64,000 bases of DNA from Siderastrea radians. Its lineage: Eukaryota > Cnidaria > Anthozoa > Scleractinia > Rhizangiidae. Position numbers and translations under genes: made by a program. The notes under the pieces were generated by a model, which did not search any database, had not been told where the DNA came from, and worked only from the letters and a program-made list of their open reading frames with translations. Every line of letters starts with the position of its first letter. Positions within the stretch are counted from its first letter, which is position 1. This document shows positions 27,801-40,700 of the stretch, piece after piece. The stretch is from the NCBI GenBank assembly GCA_964017195.1, contig OZ024887.1:2842881-2906880 (forward strand), written 5' to 3'.

Positions 27801-29794
27801 CTGGCCACTAGCTGGAGTTGTTTCTCTGTAGACCCGAGTTCAACTCCTCGGCGATGCTTGTAAATAGCCAAATGGTCTGCCTCCGGCTAGCTGGGATTCT
27901 TACTTGTTATGTTCAGTTAATTATTTCCTTCAAAATATTTGTTACATTTAGACGGCCCCACAAGCCTATGGCTTTAACACATATCGTGTATAAATAAAGG
28001 TTATTTATTTTTTTATTTATTTGAGCGGGGAAAGCAGTCAGAGTTAAAGACGCCAGAAAAACCATAAACAACGTCTGCTCGGTTGAATTCGAGGCGCGTT
28101 CACGTGAACTGCAAACTGTTGTTGGCAAACTCAAGTTGGTGTGTGTCAACGTCGCAACAACAGTTGACGAACAAGTTGGTGAACTGTTATTCACAAATAT
28201 AACTAGACTGTTCTCGACAATACTTCTGTGCTTACTCATCAAAATAAATTCCGCGCAACTTTATTTCATTTTATGTCAACTAGAAAAAGTGACGTCGGCT
28301 TAAAAGCAGTGCTGTAACGCAACTTGCAACTCGATCTAAATGGTGACCAGAGAATTGCGAGACGTGTTGCAGAACGTTCTCACGTATGCAGTTTGCAGTT
28401 GCCAATTTAGGGTTGCCAGTTTTCATCAAGCAAAAGGTAGGATTATTAAACAAAACACAGCTTAAAATAACTTTAGGAAACGCTGATTATTGCGCGACAA
28501 TTAAATTTATAATAATACTTAACGGATACTCTGACGTTTTGATTAACAACATAATCACATCACATCTCAATCAACTTACGTCTGAAACGGATGCGCCTTG
28601 TTTTACCATAACGACCCTTCCTGAAGATCTTTACACGTTTTCTGCCAATCAGCTTCACTCTCACTCGTCTGCCACGAACGCGTATGCTGCAACGTACACG
28701 GCGCCTTACGCGTGTCCACCGCTTCTTTCGCCTTATGTACCATACCTTCCTACGCCTTCTGATTCGGATTCTTCGCTTTCTCCATCTTAAAATCAGCCTG
28801 ACGCGTTTTATTCTCCTCCATTTTCTTCTCCTTCTTAGGAACCACTTGCGACCGAATCTTTTAAGTCCGCACCATTTTTTTCTGAAACGGACGCGCCATC
28901 GCCTTTTATAGCGTTTAATTCTCCTCAATTTTCCGCCGATATAAATCCTTATTCTTCTTCTAAACCTACGGATAGGTTTCCTTCGGAGTCCAAAGTAGTA
29001 TCTCCTTCTTACTCTTAGACGACGTCGTTTGCCACGGTAGCTGAGATATCTCCTACCTGTTTCAAACAGAAAGGGATTTTATTTACCGTTACAATTCATC
29101 AAATATTTTCTCTGTGTGTAAATGAAAAAACTGAGTATCAACTTCACTCTATCATAAAATGAATTTGCAAGTACAGCCATAATTGAACAAAAGCTATAAT
29201 TGACAACGCGTGTTTCATAACAAATTTGGCCGCAATGAGCCGAACTTTGTTACAGCATTATAGCCAAAATATCTTCGGAAAGTTTCCTGCACATATAGTA
29301 GATGGATATAAAAGCTGTAACGGTACAGATTATTTATAAGTCCTTACGTCTCCTTCTTCGTCTGCGTCTTCGTCTCCTTCTTCGTCGTCTTCTCCTCCTT
29401 CTACCTACATTAATTTAAAACAAAATTTGGATTGAAAATGAATATATATGAAATAATCATTTATGGGAACTGAGGATGAAATAAGAAATGATGATGACCT
29501 TCGCAGTTTAAGATATCACCTTAAGCAGTTGATAAAAGAACAACATGAAATATTCGTGCTTTTCCGAACTTTTTAAAGTTGTCCTTTTATCACTTGCTTA
29601 AGTTGGTATCTTCAACAGCGAAGGTCATCGTCATTCTTAAAAGTTGGATTATTACCCTAAGTCCTGTTAGATTATTTTATATTGTTTGAATCTTTTGTAT
29701 GTTTGTCAGTTTTTCCAGTGGCTCCTTTGCAAATCATCCGTTCATGTAATTGTAGATAATACGCAATATAAATATTAAATATTATTATTATTAC

Positions 29795-29850
<56 letters not shown>

Positions 29851-31422
29851 TTTCTCGCTGCTGTTTTCAGGGTCTTCTTAAATTTTTAACAGATAGTCAG
29901 ATATCCATTTCCGGCTTAGAAAGGGTGATATTTTTTGTTCTCTCTCGATTTTTATTTAAGTCATAGCGAAATTTTTTGGCAATAAATAAAAATACTCTTT
30001 CTTTTCTAACGATACCCAGATATATTAATTGCTTTTGTTACCTCGTAAGTGACGATCCCTTCCGTACTGGGATTTTTTAATGAGTTACTAGCCAACCCTG
30101 ATTATTCCGCGACAATTTAGTTTATTGTAATGCTTAACGACACTCTGACGTTTTGATTTATAACATAATCATTTACAATTAACCCAACTTACGTCTGAAA
30201 CGGATCCGCCGTGTTTTACCATAACGACCCTTCCTGAAGATCTTCACTCGTCTTTTGCCAATCAGTTTCACTCTAACTCGTCTGCCACGGATGCGTATAC
30301 TGCAACGTACACGGCGCCTTACGCGTGTCCACCGCTTCTTTCGCCTTATGTACCATACCTTCCTACGCCTTCTGATTCGGATTCTTCGCTTTCTCCATCT
30401 TAGAATCAGCCTGACGCGTTTTATTCTCCTCCATTTTCTTCTCCTTCTTAGGAACCACTTGCGACCGAATCTTTTAAGTCCGCACCATTTTTTTCTGAAA
30501 CGGACGCGCCATCGCCTTTTATAGCGTTTAATTCTCCTCAATTTTCCGCCGATATAAATCCTTATTCTTCTTCTAAACCTACGGATAGGTTTCCTTCGGA
30601 GTCCAAAGTAGTATCTCCTTCTTACTCTTAGACGACGTCGTTTGCCACGGTAGCTGAGATATCTCCTACCTGTTTCAAACAGAAAGGGATTTTACTTACC
30701 GTTACAATTCATCAAATATTTTCTCTGTGTGTAAATGAAAAAACTGAGTATCAACTTCACTCTATCATAAAATGAATTTGCAAGTACAGCCATAATTGAA
30801 CAAAAGCTATAATTGACAACGCGTGTTTCATAACAAATTTGGCCGCAATGAGCCGAACTTTGTTACAGCATTATAGCAAAAATAGCTTCGGAAAGTTTCC
30901 TGCACATATAGTAGATGGATATAAAAGCTGTAACGGTACAGATTATTTATAAGTCCTTACGTCTCCTTCTTCGTCTGCGTCTTCGTCTCCTTCTTCGTCG
31001 TCTTCTCCTCCTTCTACCTACATTAATTTAAAACAAAATTTGGATTGAAAATGAATATATATGAAATAATCATTTATGGGAACTGAGGATGAAATAAGAA
31101 ATGATGATGACCTTCGCAGTTTAAGATATCACCTTAAGCAGTTGATAAAAGAACAACATGAAATATTCGTGCTTTTCCGAACTTTTTAAAGTTGTCCTTT
31201 TATCACTTGCTTAAGTTGGTATCTTCAACAGCGAAGGTCATCGTCATTCTTAAAAGTTGGATTATTACCCTAAGTCCTGTTAGATTATTTTATATTGTTT
31301 GAATCTTTTGTATGTTTGTCAGTTTTTCCAGTGGCTCCTTTGCAAATCATCCATTCATGTAATTGTAGATAATGCGCAATATAAATATTAAATATTATTA
31401 TTACTATTATTACTATTATTAC

Positions 31423-31487
<65 letters not shown>

Positions 31488-33065
31488 TTATTCTTTCTCG
31501 CTGCTGTTTTCAGGGTCTTCTTAAATTTTTAACAGATAGTCAGATATCCATTCCCGGCTTAGAAAGGGTGATATTTTTTGTTCTCTCTCGATTTTTATTT
31601 AAGTCATAGCGAAATTTTTTGGCAATAAATAAAAATACTCTTTCTTTTCTAACGATACCCAGATATATTAATTGCTTTTGTTACCTCGTAAGTGACGTTC
31701 CCTTCCGTACTGGGATTTTTTAATGAGTTACTAGCCAACCCTGATTATTCCGCGACAATTTAGTTTATTGTAATGCTTAACGACACTCTGACGTTTTGAT
31801 TTATAACATAATCATTTACAATTAACCCAACTTACGTCTGAAACGGATCCGCCGTGTTTTACCATAACGACCCTTCCTGAAGATCTTCACTCGTCTTTTG
31901 CCAATCAGTTTCACTCTAACTCGTCTGCCACGGATGCGTATACTGCAACGTACACGGCGCCTTACGCGTGTCCACCGCTTCTTTCGCCTTATGTACCATA
32001 CCTTCCTACGCCTTCTGATTCGGATTCTTCGCTTTCTCCATCTTAAAATCAGCCTGACGCGTTTTATTCTCCTCCATTTTCTTCTCCTTCTTAGGAACCA
32101 CTTGCGACCGAATCTTTTAAGTCCGCACCATTTTTTTCTGAAACGGACGCGCCATCGCCTTTTATAGCGTTTAATTCTCCTCAATTTTCCGCCGATATAA
32201 ATCCTTATTCTTCTTCTAAACCTACGGATAGGTTTCCTTCGGAGTCCAAAGTAGTATCTCCTTCTTACTCTTAGACGACGTCGTTTGCCACGGTAGCTGA
32301 GATATCTCCTACCTGTTTCAAACAGAAAGGGATTTTATTTACCGTTACAATTCATCAAATATTTTCTCTGTGTGTAAATGAAAAAACTGAGTATCAACTT
32401 CACTCTATCATAAAATGAATTTGCAAGTACAGCCATAATTGAACAAAAGCTATAATTGACAACGCGTGTTTCATAACAAATTTGGCCGCAATGAGCCGAA
32501 CTTTGTTACAGCATTATAGCAAAAATAGCTTCGGAAAGTTTCCTGCACATATAGTAGATGGATATAAAAGCTGTAACGGTACAGATTATTTATAAGTCCT
32601 TACGTCTCCTTCTTCGTCTGCGTCTTCGTCTCCTTCTTCGTCGTCTTCTCCTCCTTCTACCTACAATAATTTAAAACAAAATTTGGATTGAAAATGAATA
32701 TATATGAAATAATCATTTATGGGAACTGAGGATGAAATAAGAAATGATGATGACCTTCGCAGTTTAAGATATCACCTTAAGCAGTTGATAAAAGAACAAC
32801 ATGAAATATTCGTGCTTTTCCGAACTTTTTAAAGTTGTCCTTTTATCACTTGCTTAAGTTGGTATCTTTAACAGCGAAGATCATCGTCATTCTTAAAAGT
32901 TGGATTATTACCCTAAGTCCTGTTAGATTATTTTATATTGTTTGAATCTTTTGTATGTTTGTCAGTTTTTCCAGTGGCTCCTTTGCAAATCATCCATTCA
33001 TGTAATTGTTGATAATGCGCAATATAAATATTAAATATTATTATTACTATTATTATTATTATTAC

Positions 33066-33121
<56 letters not shown>

Positions 33122-34693
33122 TTTCTCGCTGCTGTTTTCAGGGTCTTCTTAAATTTTTAACAGATAGTCAGATATCCATTCCCGGCTTAGAAAGGGTGAT
33201 ATTTTTTGTTCTCTCTCGATTTTTATTTAAGTCATAGCGAAATTTTTTGGCAATAAATAAAAATACTCTTTCTTTTCTAACGATACCCAGATATATTAAT
33301 TGCTTTTGTTACCTCGTAAGTGACGATCCCTTCCGTACTGGGATTTTTTAATGAGTTACTAGCCAACCCTGATTATTCCGCGACAATTTAGTTTATTGTA
33401 ATGCTTAACGACACTCTGACGTTTTGATTTATAACATAATCATTTACAATTAACCCAACTTACGTCTGAAACGGATCCGCCGTGTTTTACCATAACGACC
33501 CTTCCTGAAGATCTTCACTCGTCTTTTGCCAATCAGTTTCACTCTAACTCGTCTGCCACGGATGCGTATACTGCAACGTACACGGCGCCTTACGCGTGTC
33601 CACCGCTTCTTTCGCCTTATGTACCATACCTTCCTACGCCTTCTGATTCGGATTCTTCGCTTTCTCCATCTTAGAATCAGCCTGACGCGTTTTATTCTCC
33701 TCCATTTTCTTCTCCTTCTTAGGAACCACTTGCGACCGAATCTTTTAAGTCCGCACCATTTTTTTCTGAAACGGACGCGCCATCGCCTTTTATAGCGTTT
33801 AATTCTCCTCAATTTTCCGCCGATATAAATCCTTATTCTTCTTCTAAACCTACGGATAGGTTTCCTTCGGAGTCCAAAGTAGTATCTCCTTCTTACTCTT
33901 AGACGACGTCGTTTGCCACGGTAGCTGAGATATCTCCTACCTGTTTCAAACAGAAAGGGATTTTATTTACCGTTACAATTCATCAAATATTTTCTCTGTG
34001 TGTAAATGAAAAAACTGAGTATCAACTTCACTCTATCATAAAATGAATTTGCAAGTACAGCCATAATTGAACAAAAGCTATAATTGACAACGCGTGTTTC
34101 ATAACAAATTTGGCCGCAATGAGCCGAACTTTGTTACAGCATTATAGCAAAAATAGCTTCGGAAAGTTTCCTGCACATATAGTAGATGGATATAAAAGCT
34201 GTAACGGTACAGATTATTTATAAGTCCTTACGTCTCCTTCTTCGTCTGCGTCTTCGTCTCCTTCTTCGTCGTCTTCTCCTCCTTCTACCTACAATAATTT
34301 AAAACAAAATTTGGATTGAAAATGAATATATATGAAATAATCATTTATGGGAACTGAGGATGAAATAAGAAATGATGATGACCTTCGCAGTTTAAGATAT
34401 CACCTTAAGCAGTTGATAAAAGAACAACATGAAATATTCGTGCTTTTCCGAACTTTTTAAAGTTGTCCTTTTATCACTCGCTTAAGTTGGTATCTTCAAC
34501 AGCGAAGGTCATCGTCATTCTTAAAAGTTGGATTATTACCCTAAGTCCTGTTAGATTATTTTATATTGTTTGAATCTTTTGTATGTTTGTCAGTTTTTCC
34601 AGTGGCTCCTTTGCAAATCATCCATTCATGTAATTGTAGATAATGCGCAATATAAATATTAAATATTATTATTACTATTATTACTATTATTAC

Positions 34694-34746
<53 letters not shown>

Positions 34747-37700
34747 TTATTCTTTCTCGCTGCTGTTTTCAGGGTCTTCTTAAATTTTTAACAGATAGTC
34801 AGATATCCATTCCCGGCTTAGAAAGGGTGATATTTTTTGTTCTCTCTCGATTTTTATTTAAGTCATAGCGAAATTTTTTGGCAATAAATAAAAATACTCT
34901 TTCTTTTCTAACGATACCCAGATATATTAATTGCTTTTGTTACCTCGTAAGTGACGTTCCCTTCCGTACTGGGATTTTTTAATGAGTTACTAGCCAACCC
35001 TGATTATTCCGCGACAATTTAGTTTATTGTAATGCTTAACGACACTCTGACGTTTTGATTTATAACATAATCATTTACAATTAACCCAACTTACGTCTGA
35101 AACGGATCCGCCGTGTTTTACCATAACGACCCTTCCTGAAGATCTTCACTCGTCTTTTGCCAATCAGTTTCACTCTAACTCGTCTGCCACGGATGCGTAT
35201 ACTGCAACGTACACGGCGCCTTACGCGTGTCCACCGCTTCTTTCGCCTTATGTACCATACCTTCCTACGCCTTCTGATTCGGATTCTTCGCTTTCTCCAT
35301 CTTAAAATCAGCCTGACGCGTTTTATTCTCCTCCATTTTCTTCTCCTTCTTAGGAACCACTTGCGACCGAATCTTTTAAGTCCGCACCATTTTTTTCTGA
35401 AACGGACGCGCCATCGCCTTTTATAGCGTTTAATTCTCCTCAATTTTCCGCCGATATAAATCCTTATTCTTCTTCTAAACCTACGGATAGGTTTCCTTCG
35501 GAGTCCAAAGTAGTATCTCCTTCTTACTCTTAGACGACGTCGTTTGCCACGGTAGCTGAGATATCTCCTACCTGTTTCAAACAGAAAGGGATTTTATTTA
35601 CCGTTACAATTCATCAAATATTTTCTCTGTGTGTAAATGAAAAAACTGAGTATCAACTTCACTCTATCATAAAATGAATTTGCAAGTACAGCCATAATTA
35701 AACAGGGGCTATAATTGACAACGCATGTTTCGTAACAAATTTGGCCGCAGTGAGCCGAACTTTGTTGGAGCATTATAGCCAAAACCTGTTTCAAACAGAA
35801 AGGGATTTTATTTATCGTTACAACTCATCAAATGTTTTCTCTGTGTGTAAACGGGCAAACAGCCTGTCAACTTCACTGAGCCATAACCTGAATTCTTTAG
35901 CTTAAAACTGCTCTCATTTTATTCCGTTGACTGCTAAAACAATGAGAAAGATCCAGCATTCTTATTCTAACTGCAGCTTAGAAAGGTACGTCTAAAAAAA
36001 CATCTGAATGGCCACTTTTTTCGGATTTTATCCACAAAAATAAAAGAAATTACAGCTTTGTACAACATTATAAGTAAAGTAGTTAGCACCACGGGTAAAT
36101 ATTGCTTTATAGCTTTCATTTGAATGCTCACGTTTTAGGTCATTCAGAAACTCAAATGATAGAACCTTCTTGTACTGCATAATAAACATTAAAGTAACGC
36201 TAAATAGCTTGTAGTTGAATGTACACCTTTTAGAATTTCATCCACACTGTCAAGATATTGAGCTACCTTATAGAAATAATATACCGCACTACAGGAAATT
36301 ACTTCTCAGTAGCTTTTCTTTGAATGGCCACCTTTTAGGAGTTCAGTGTAAAAACATCACTGCCGGAAACCGCTTAAGGAATTGACGTATTTTACCGCTA
36401 AAGGAATTTACGTATTTTGTCCAGGGACTAAAGGACGGTACACATCTATGTTTTGTTTTTGGTCTCAACGCTAAATACTCGGTTTATTTTCTTCTACCTA
36501 AAAAAACACGGTACAACTTACGTCGACTGGGGCGTCGTCTTCTTCTACGTCCCCTGTAACGACCTAGAGAAAAATAAAAACATTTCATTACAGACTCTAA
36601 CAGAACACTTGACTTCTGCTTTTCATACCGTTGAGAGATAAGTTCAAGTGCGATTTCAACAAAAAAATTGTTTTTGGTTGTTTGTTACGAGAAGGCGCGA
36701 GTTTGCCAACTTTTTGAAGTACAGCAACATGAGTTTGCAAGCTTTTGTTTGTTGCGTGAACGTACCATAACGGGAATCTATATGAATCTAGAGACTGCAG
36801 CGGCATCGCTAAATAGATAAGTGAACTACACATTTGTTATTGCAAAGTTCTATTCAATATTTTCTAAATAATCCTCTCTTCTAATGAGAAATTCCAATTT
36901 CAGATCAAAATGCGATGCGATACTCGAATTCTTATTGTATTGATGCATGGCTTCTTCATGTGTCAAGCACATTGGAATTTGTATAACCCGTCTCCCAACG
37001 ACCACCTTCCCTTTTTTTTTTTTGTCTCCTCTGAAATTTCAATTCACTGACAAATTCACTCAACGCTATAAGATTAACCAAAACACAAGGCAGATCGCAA
37101 TGCAGATGACTGCCTCAAAATACATACGTCCTCTTCTCCGCCGTCCCCCGCGTCTCCTGAGACGCCGCCTTCTGCGCCTTCGTCGTCTTCTACGTCGTCG
37201 TCGTCTCCTGGCTCGCCTTCGCCTCCTCCTTCTTTGCCGTCTCCTGCGTCTTCTCGCTGAAAAAAAAAAGACTTTTGTTTCAGTCTAGTTGGTTTGAAAC
37301 CATTGTGTTTGCCGTCAAATTATCCGTGAGCGGATCGATTATAAGGGGTGTTGGCGTTTATATTTAGGCTCTGCGAAACTTGGACAACTTACAGAAAGAT
37401 GTCCAAAAAGACTGATTTGTACAATAGTAAGGAAAAGTATGAGAAAGATGTTTTTATTCTGTTAGTGACACGGGGGGCTCGGAAAAAAATCCCAGTTCTC
37501 CTAACAGGAGTCGAACCTATGACCTTCTGGTTACTAGTCCAGATGCTCTACCACTGAGCTACAGGAGACTCGTGGGAGCTAAGGCCGTTAAACTAGGTTC
37601 ATGTGACAAACCTCCTGCATACTGCTAGGACTGAAATGTCGATAGGTGGAATATTCAAAACGATACAAATGTGGTGGTGAATAAAAACATCTTCCTCATA

Positions 37701-40700
37701 TATTTACCAGGCTAAAAATTCACCATCACATTTGTATCATTGCAAATATGCCACCTATCGACATTTCATATTCCTAATTTTTAATTCTACTCCCCCAAAA
37801 ACCCTCAAAAAGAACAAAACAAAAGGAACTTACTGCTCAACACATTTTATTTAAAAGGTCACACTAAAGAATTGTACTCAGAGACCTAGAGGGTAGAACC
37901 TTATTACTTGATTAATCCTTTAAGCCCTGATATAAAAATGCATATTCTCCTTACTGTTCTCTACATTTCTTATGGAACTAGTAGGAGAATTTGTCTAAAT
38001 ATCAAGACATCTTATCCTTGGTGATCACTTCCTTTATTCTCATCACTTGAATAGTAGTGATGATGTAAAAAGAAATTTCATTTTCGTCACTGTTAGGTCT
38101 TATATGGTTAAATTTAGTAGGGAAATGGTAAAGAGAGCTACTAAACCTTGACAAATTGAGCATAAATGGAAAACGACTGCCACGTAAAGTATTGATTACA
38201 CTTACATATTCGACGTGGTCGCCTTCGCCTTATTCTCCTTCTGCGTGTCCACTGTCCGTGATACCGTACACTTGCTGTTCTTCCTCTCCTTCTCACTCGC
38301 AAATTGCGACCATGGTACCGGACACGATATGTGGTGCGACGAACAACCGGTTTCCACTTGCGCCCAAGCATCATGTACAGCCGTCTCCTCATCATCATCA
38401 TGCGTGCCCACACACGTCTGAACCTGATCATCAGCATGTTTGCTTTTCTCTGAAGGCGCTGTAATCGTCGGCGATACCTTAGATACCAGCGGCCTCGGCG
38501 CTTTACAATAGGTTTCCACCTTCTTCTCATCAGGATATACCATTTACCTCGTTGCTTTTTACACGGTCGCCATCTTTTTTTGAAGTAGATTTTTACTCGC
38601 CGGCCGCTTCTTCGAAGTTTGTAGCGTCGACGGCCAATTTTCACGTACCATTTTCTTCCGCCTCGTTTTAAGCGTCGGTAACGTCCTCGGAAGTAAACTC
38701 TAGGGCGTCCTGAATGTGAAAGAAATCACATGCCACTAAGGGGATTGCGTCGTATAGTTTTACTATCATTTTCAAAACAGAAAAAGACACAGCTACATCA
38801 ATTGAACCCTACATTTAACGACCGAGTTTTGTGAAAAAAAAGGCTTTTCTGGGTACAGAAACTGTTAATTGATAACTGTGTTTAACTACAGACGACCAGG
38901 GTTGAAATGGATTCCAACTTAAAAAGTGGGCCGACATTTGTAAGTTCTTTGATTGTGTCGAAGGTAAAATCTATAAAAGATGATTGTGTCTCGTTCTTCC
39001 TTTGAAAATTTGCTTGTTATCGTCCCGTTGCTAATCTAAAAGCAATCCATGTATCAGCAAGGTGCTTAGATATACCAGATGGTTTAGCAAATGACCGCAA
39101 ATTGTTGACCAAAGAATTGGAAATCGCCACTGATGACATTGTCCCTTTTAAATGGGCCTGTTTCTACACAATCCTTAGGGCCGATTTAGACGGTACGATT
39201 TTTGCTTACGACTCTCCTATGCGACTTTTGTAGCGTGCACTGCTCGCCCCGGTCAATCAAAGATCGTAAACAACTTGTCATTCAAACATTTTGATTGCGG
39301 CTACGACTGTCGCAGGGTTTTAAAACGTGTTTCAAAACCCTACGACTTTTTTTCGAGTTGTGTGCAACTGTCGTGAAGATGTCAGTTGTACGTCTGATTT
39401 AGACGAAGCGATTCGTGTTGCAGACGTGACGTGAGCAAGTCGCATACAACAGTTGTAAGCAAAAATCGTACCGTCTAAATTGGCCCTTAAACTACCAAGG
39501 CTAACAAGTTTAAAATTGCAGTATCTTGCAGTTCCTTTCATCGCTAAGTATAAACTGGAGAGCAGGCACTTTTTCTACTTTAATGCTTAGCCTTTTTTAA
39601 CGAAAATAAAGTAAAGATTTTCTTACGTTTTCTTCGACGAAGGAATCGTCGTCGTCTTCTTCTTTTTCGCCTCGTCACTCGACGAGCTAAAAAAAACATT
39701 TCAAAAGTTATGCTTGGCGAGAATGCTAAATTTATAAATTAAGAAATACGTTGAGTGCCTGGTCCTTAAAAACAACAAAAAGAACAAAGCATGTACAGTC
39801 TCTGACAGCATTTCACATACATGCTCTTGATAATCTTCAAACTACAAACCGCCTGACAGTTCTTCAATCATTATTCCATTCAAAAAGGCTTTATTTATTA
39901 TTCGCACCTTTTGAAGAAGCCTCAATTTCGGACCAATTCTACGGACACCGGGTGTGATTTTTCTCTCCCTCCCCGCCCCCCAATAGATTGCAGGATTAAA
40001 ACCCAGAATAGTAATGGCCGTCATTGAGAAGGGAATGAAGGGTATAGGCCCAGGATGGTAACAACAAAGGGATACGTTAAGTGGTAGAAGTAAACATGAC
40101 TGAAATTTCAGTAAACAAAGGGCATTTTAGTAAGATACTTACGTCTTCGTCGTCGCCGTCGTCTTCGCCGCTTTTTTAGTCCATATCTTCTCCTTCTCCT
40201 CCTCCTCCTCCTTCTTCTTTTTCTTCTTCTTCTTCTTCTTCGCCGGCGTCTCCTTAAGCCATATCGTCCTCTTCGCCGTCTTCTTCGTCTTCTCCTTCTT
40301 AACCTAAACCTTCTTCGTCTCCGTCTTCGTCCTCCCACTCGTCGTCTCCTCTTTCTACTCCTCCTCGCTGTAATTAAACACCACAAGAGAGAAAAGCGGG
40401 TCACAATACAATACAAGCGGGTTATAATACTACAGACACAGATAATTTGGAAAATTCCCAAACGTTAGTGGTATTTCTGATTTACAAAATATCACCTCAA
40501 CTTTCCCTATTGCTTATACAAAAATCAAAGGAAAAACTAGATTTCTGGAAATATATAGCTGTCCCCATCCTTGGGATGCTAGATCCGTACTCACATTCAC
40601 GCAATTGAAGCAGTTGCATTAGACAAAATTATCCCACCTTAGTAAAACGTTTAGTCTGGCTAAAAGTCGAAGAAACGATAGATTGAAAGTCCCTATCCCT

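Larger units (their letters stand above)
28485..35790 (-). repeat. Tandem block A: five ~1.63-kb exon cassettes
   Basis: Module exons start at intervals of about 1,613-1,643 bp. Each unit holds a 477-nt module exon, an intron, a 57-nt all-Arg exon (in four of five), a small hairpin repeat, and in four units an (ATT)n run of varying length. Copies are near-identical in exons and introns; the leftmost is the most diverged. Past the fifth module a partial, slightly diverged copy of the downstream intron (to ~35,790) marks the right edge. Confidence 0.9.

Noticed and set aside
28485..35790. CRISPR-like or satellite array
   Set aside because: The periodic repeat is a 1.6-kb exon-intron cassette in a eukaryotic gene, with splice sites and an open frame, not short repeats with spacers.
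37497..37568. Functional tRNA-Thr gene
   Set aside because: The anticodon stem-loop has one base too many and tRNA-like SINE heads are present nearby; kept as a tRNA-like feature at modest confidence.
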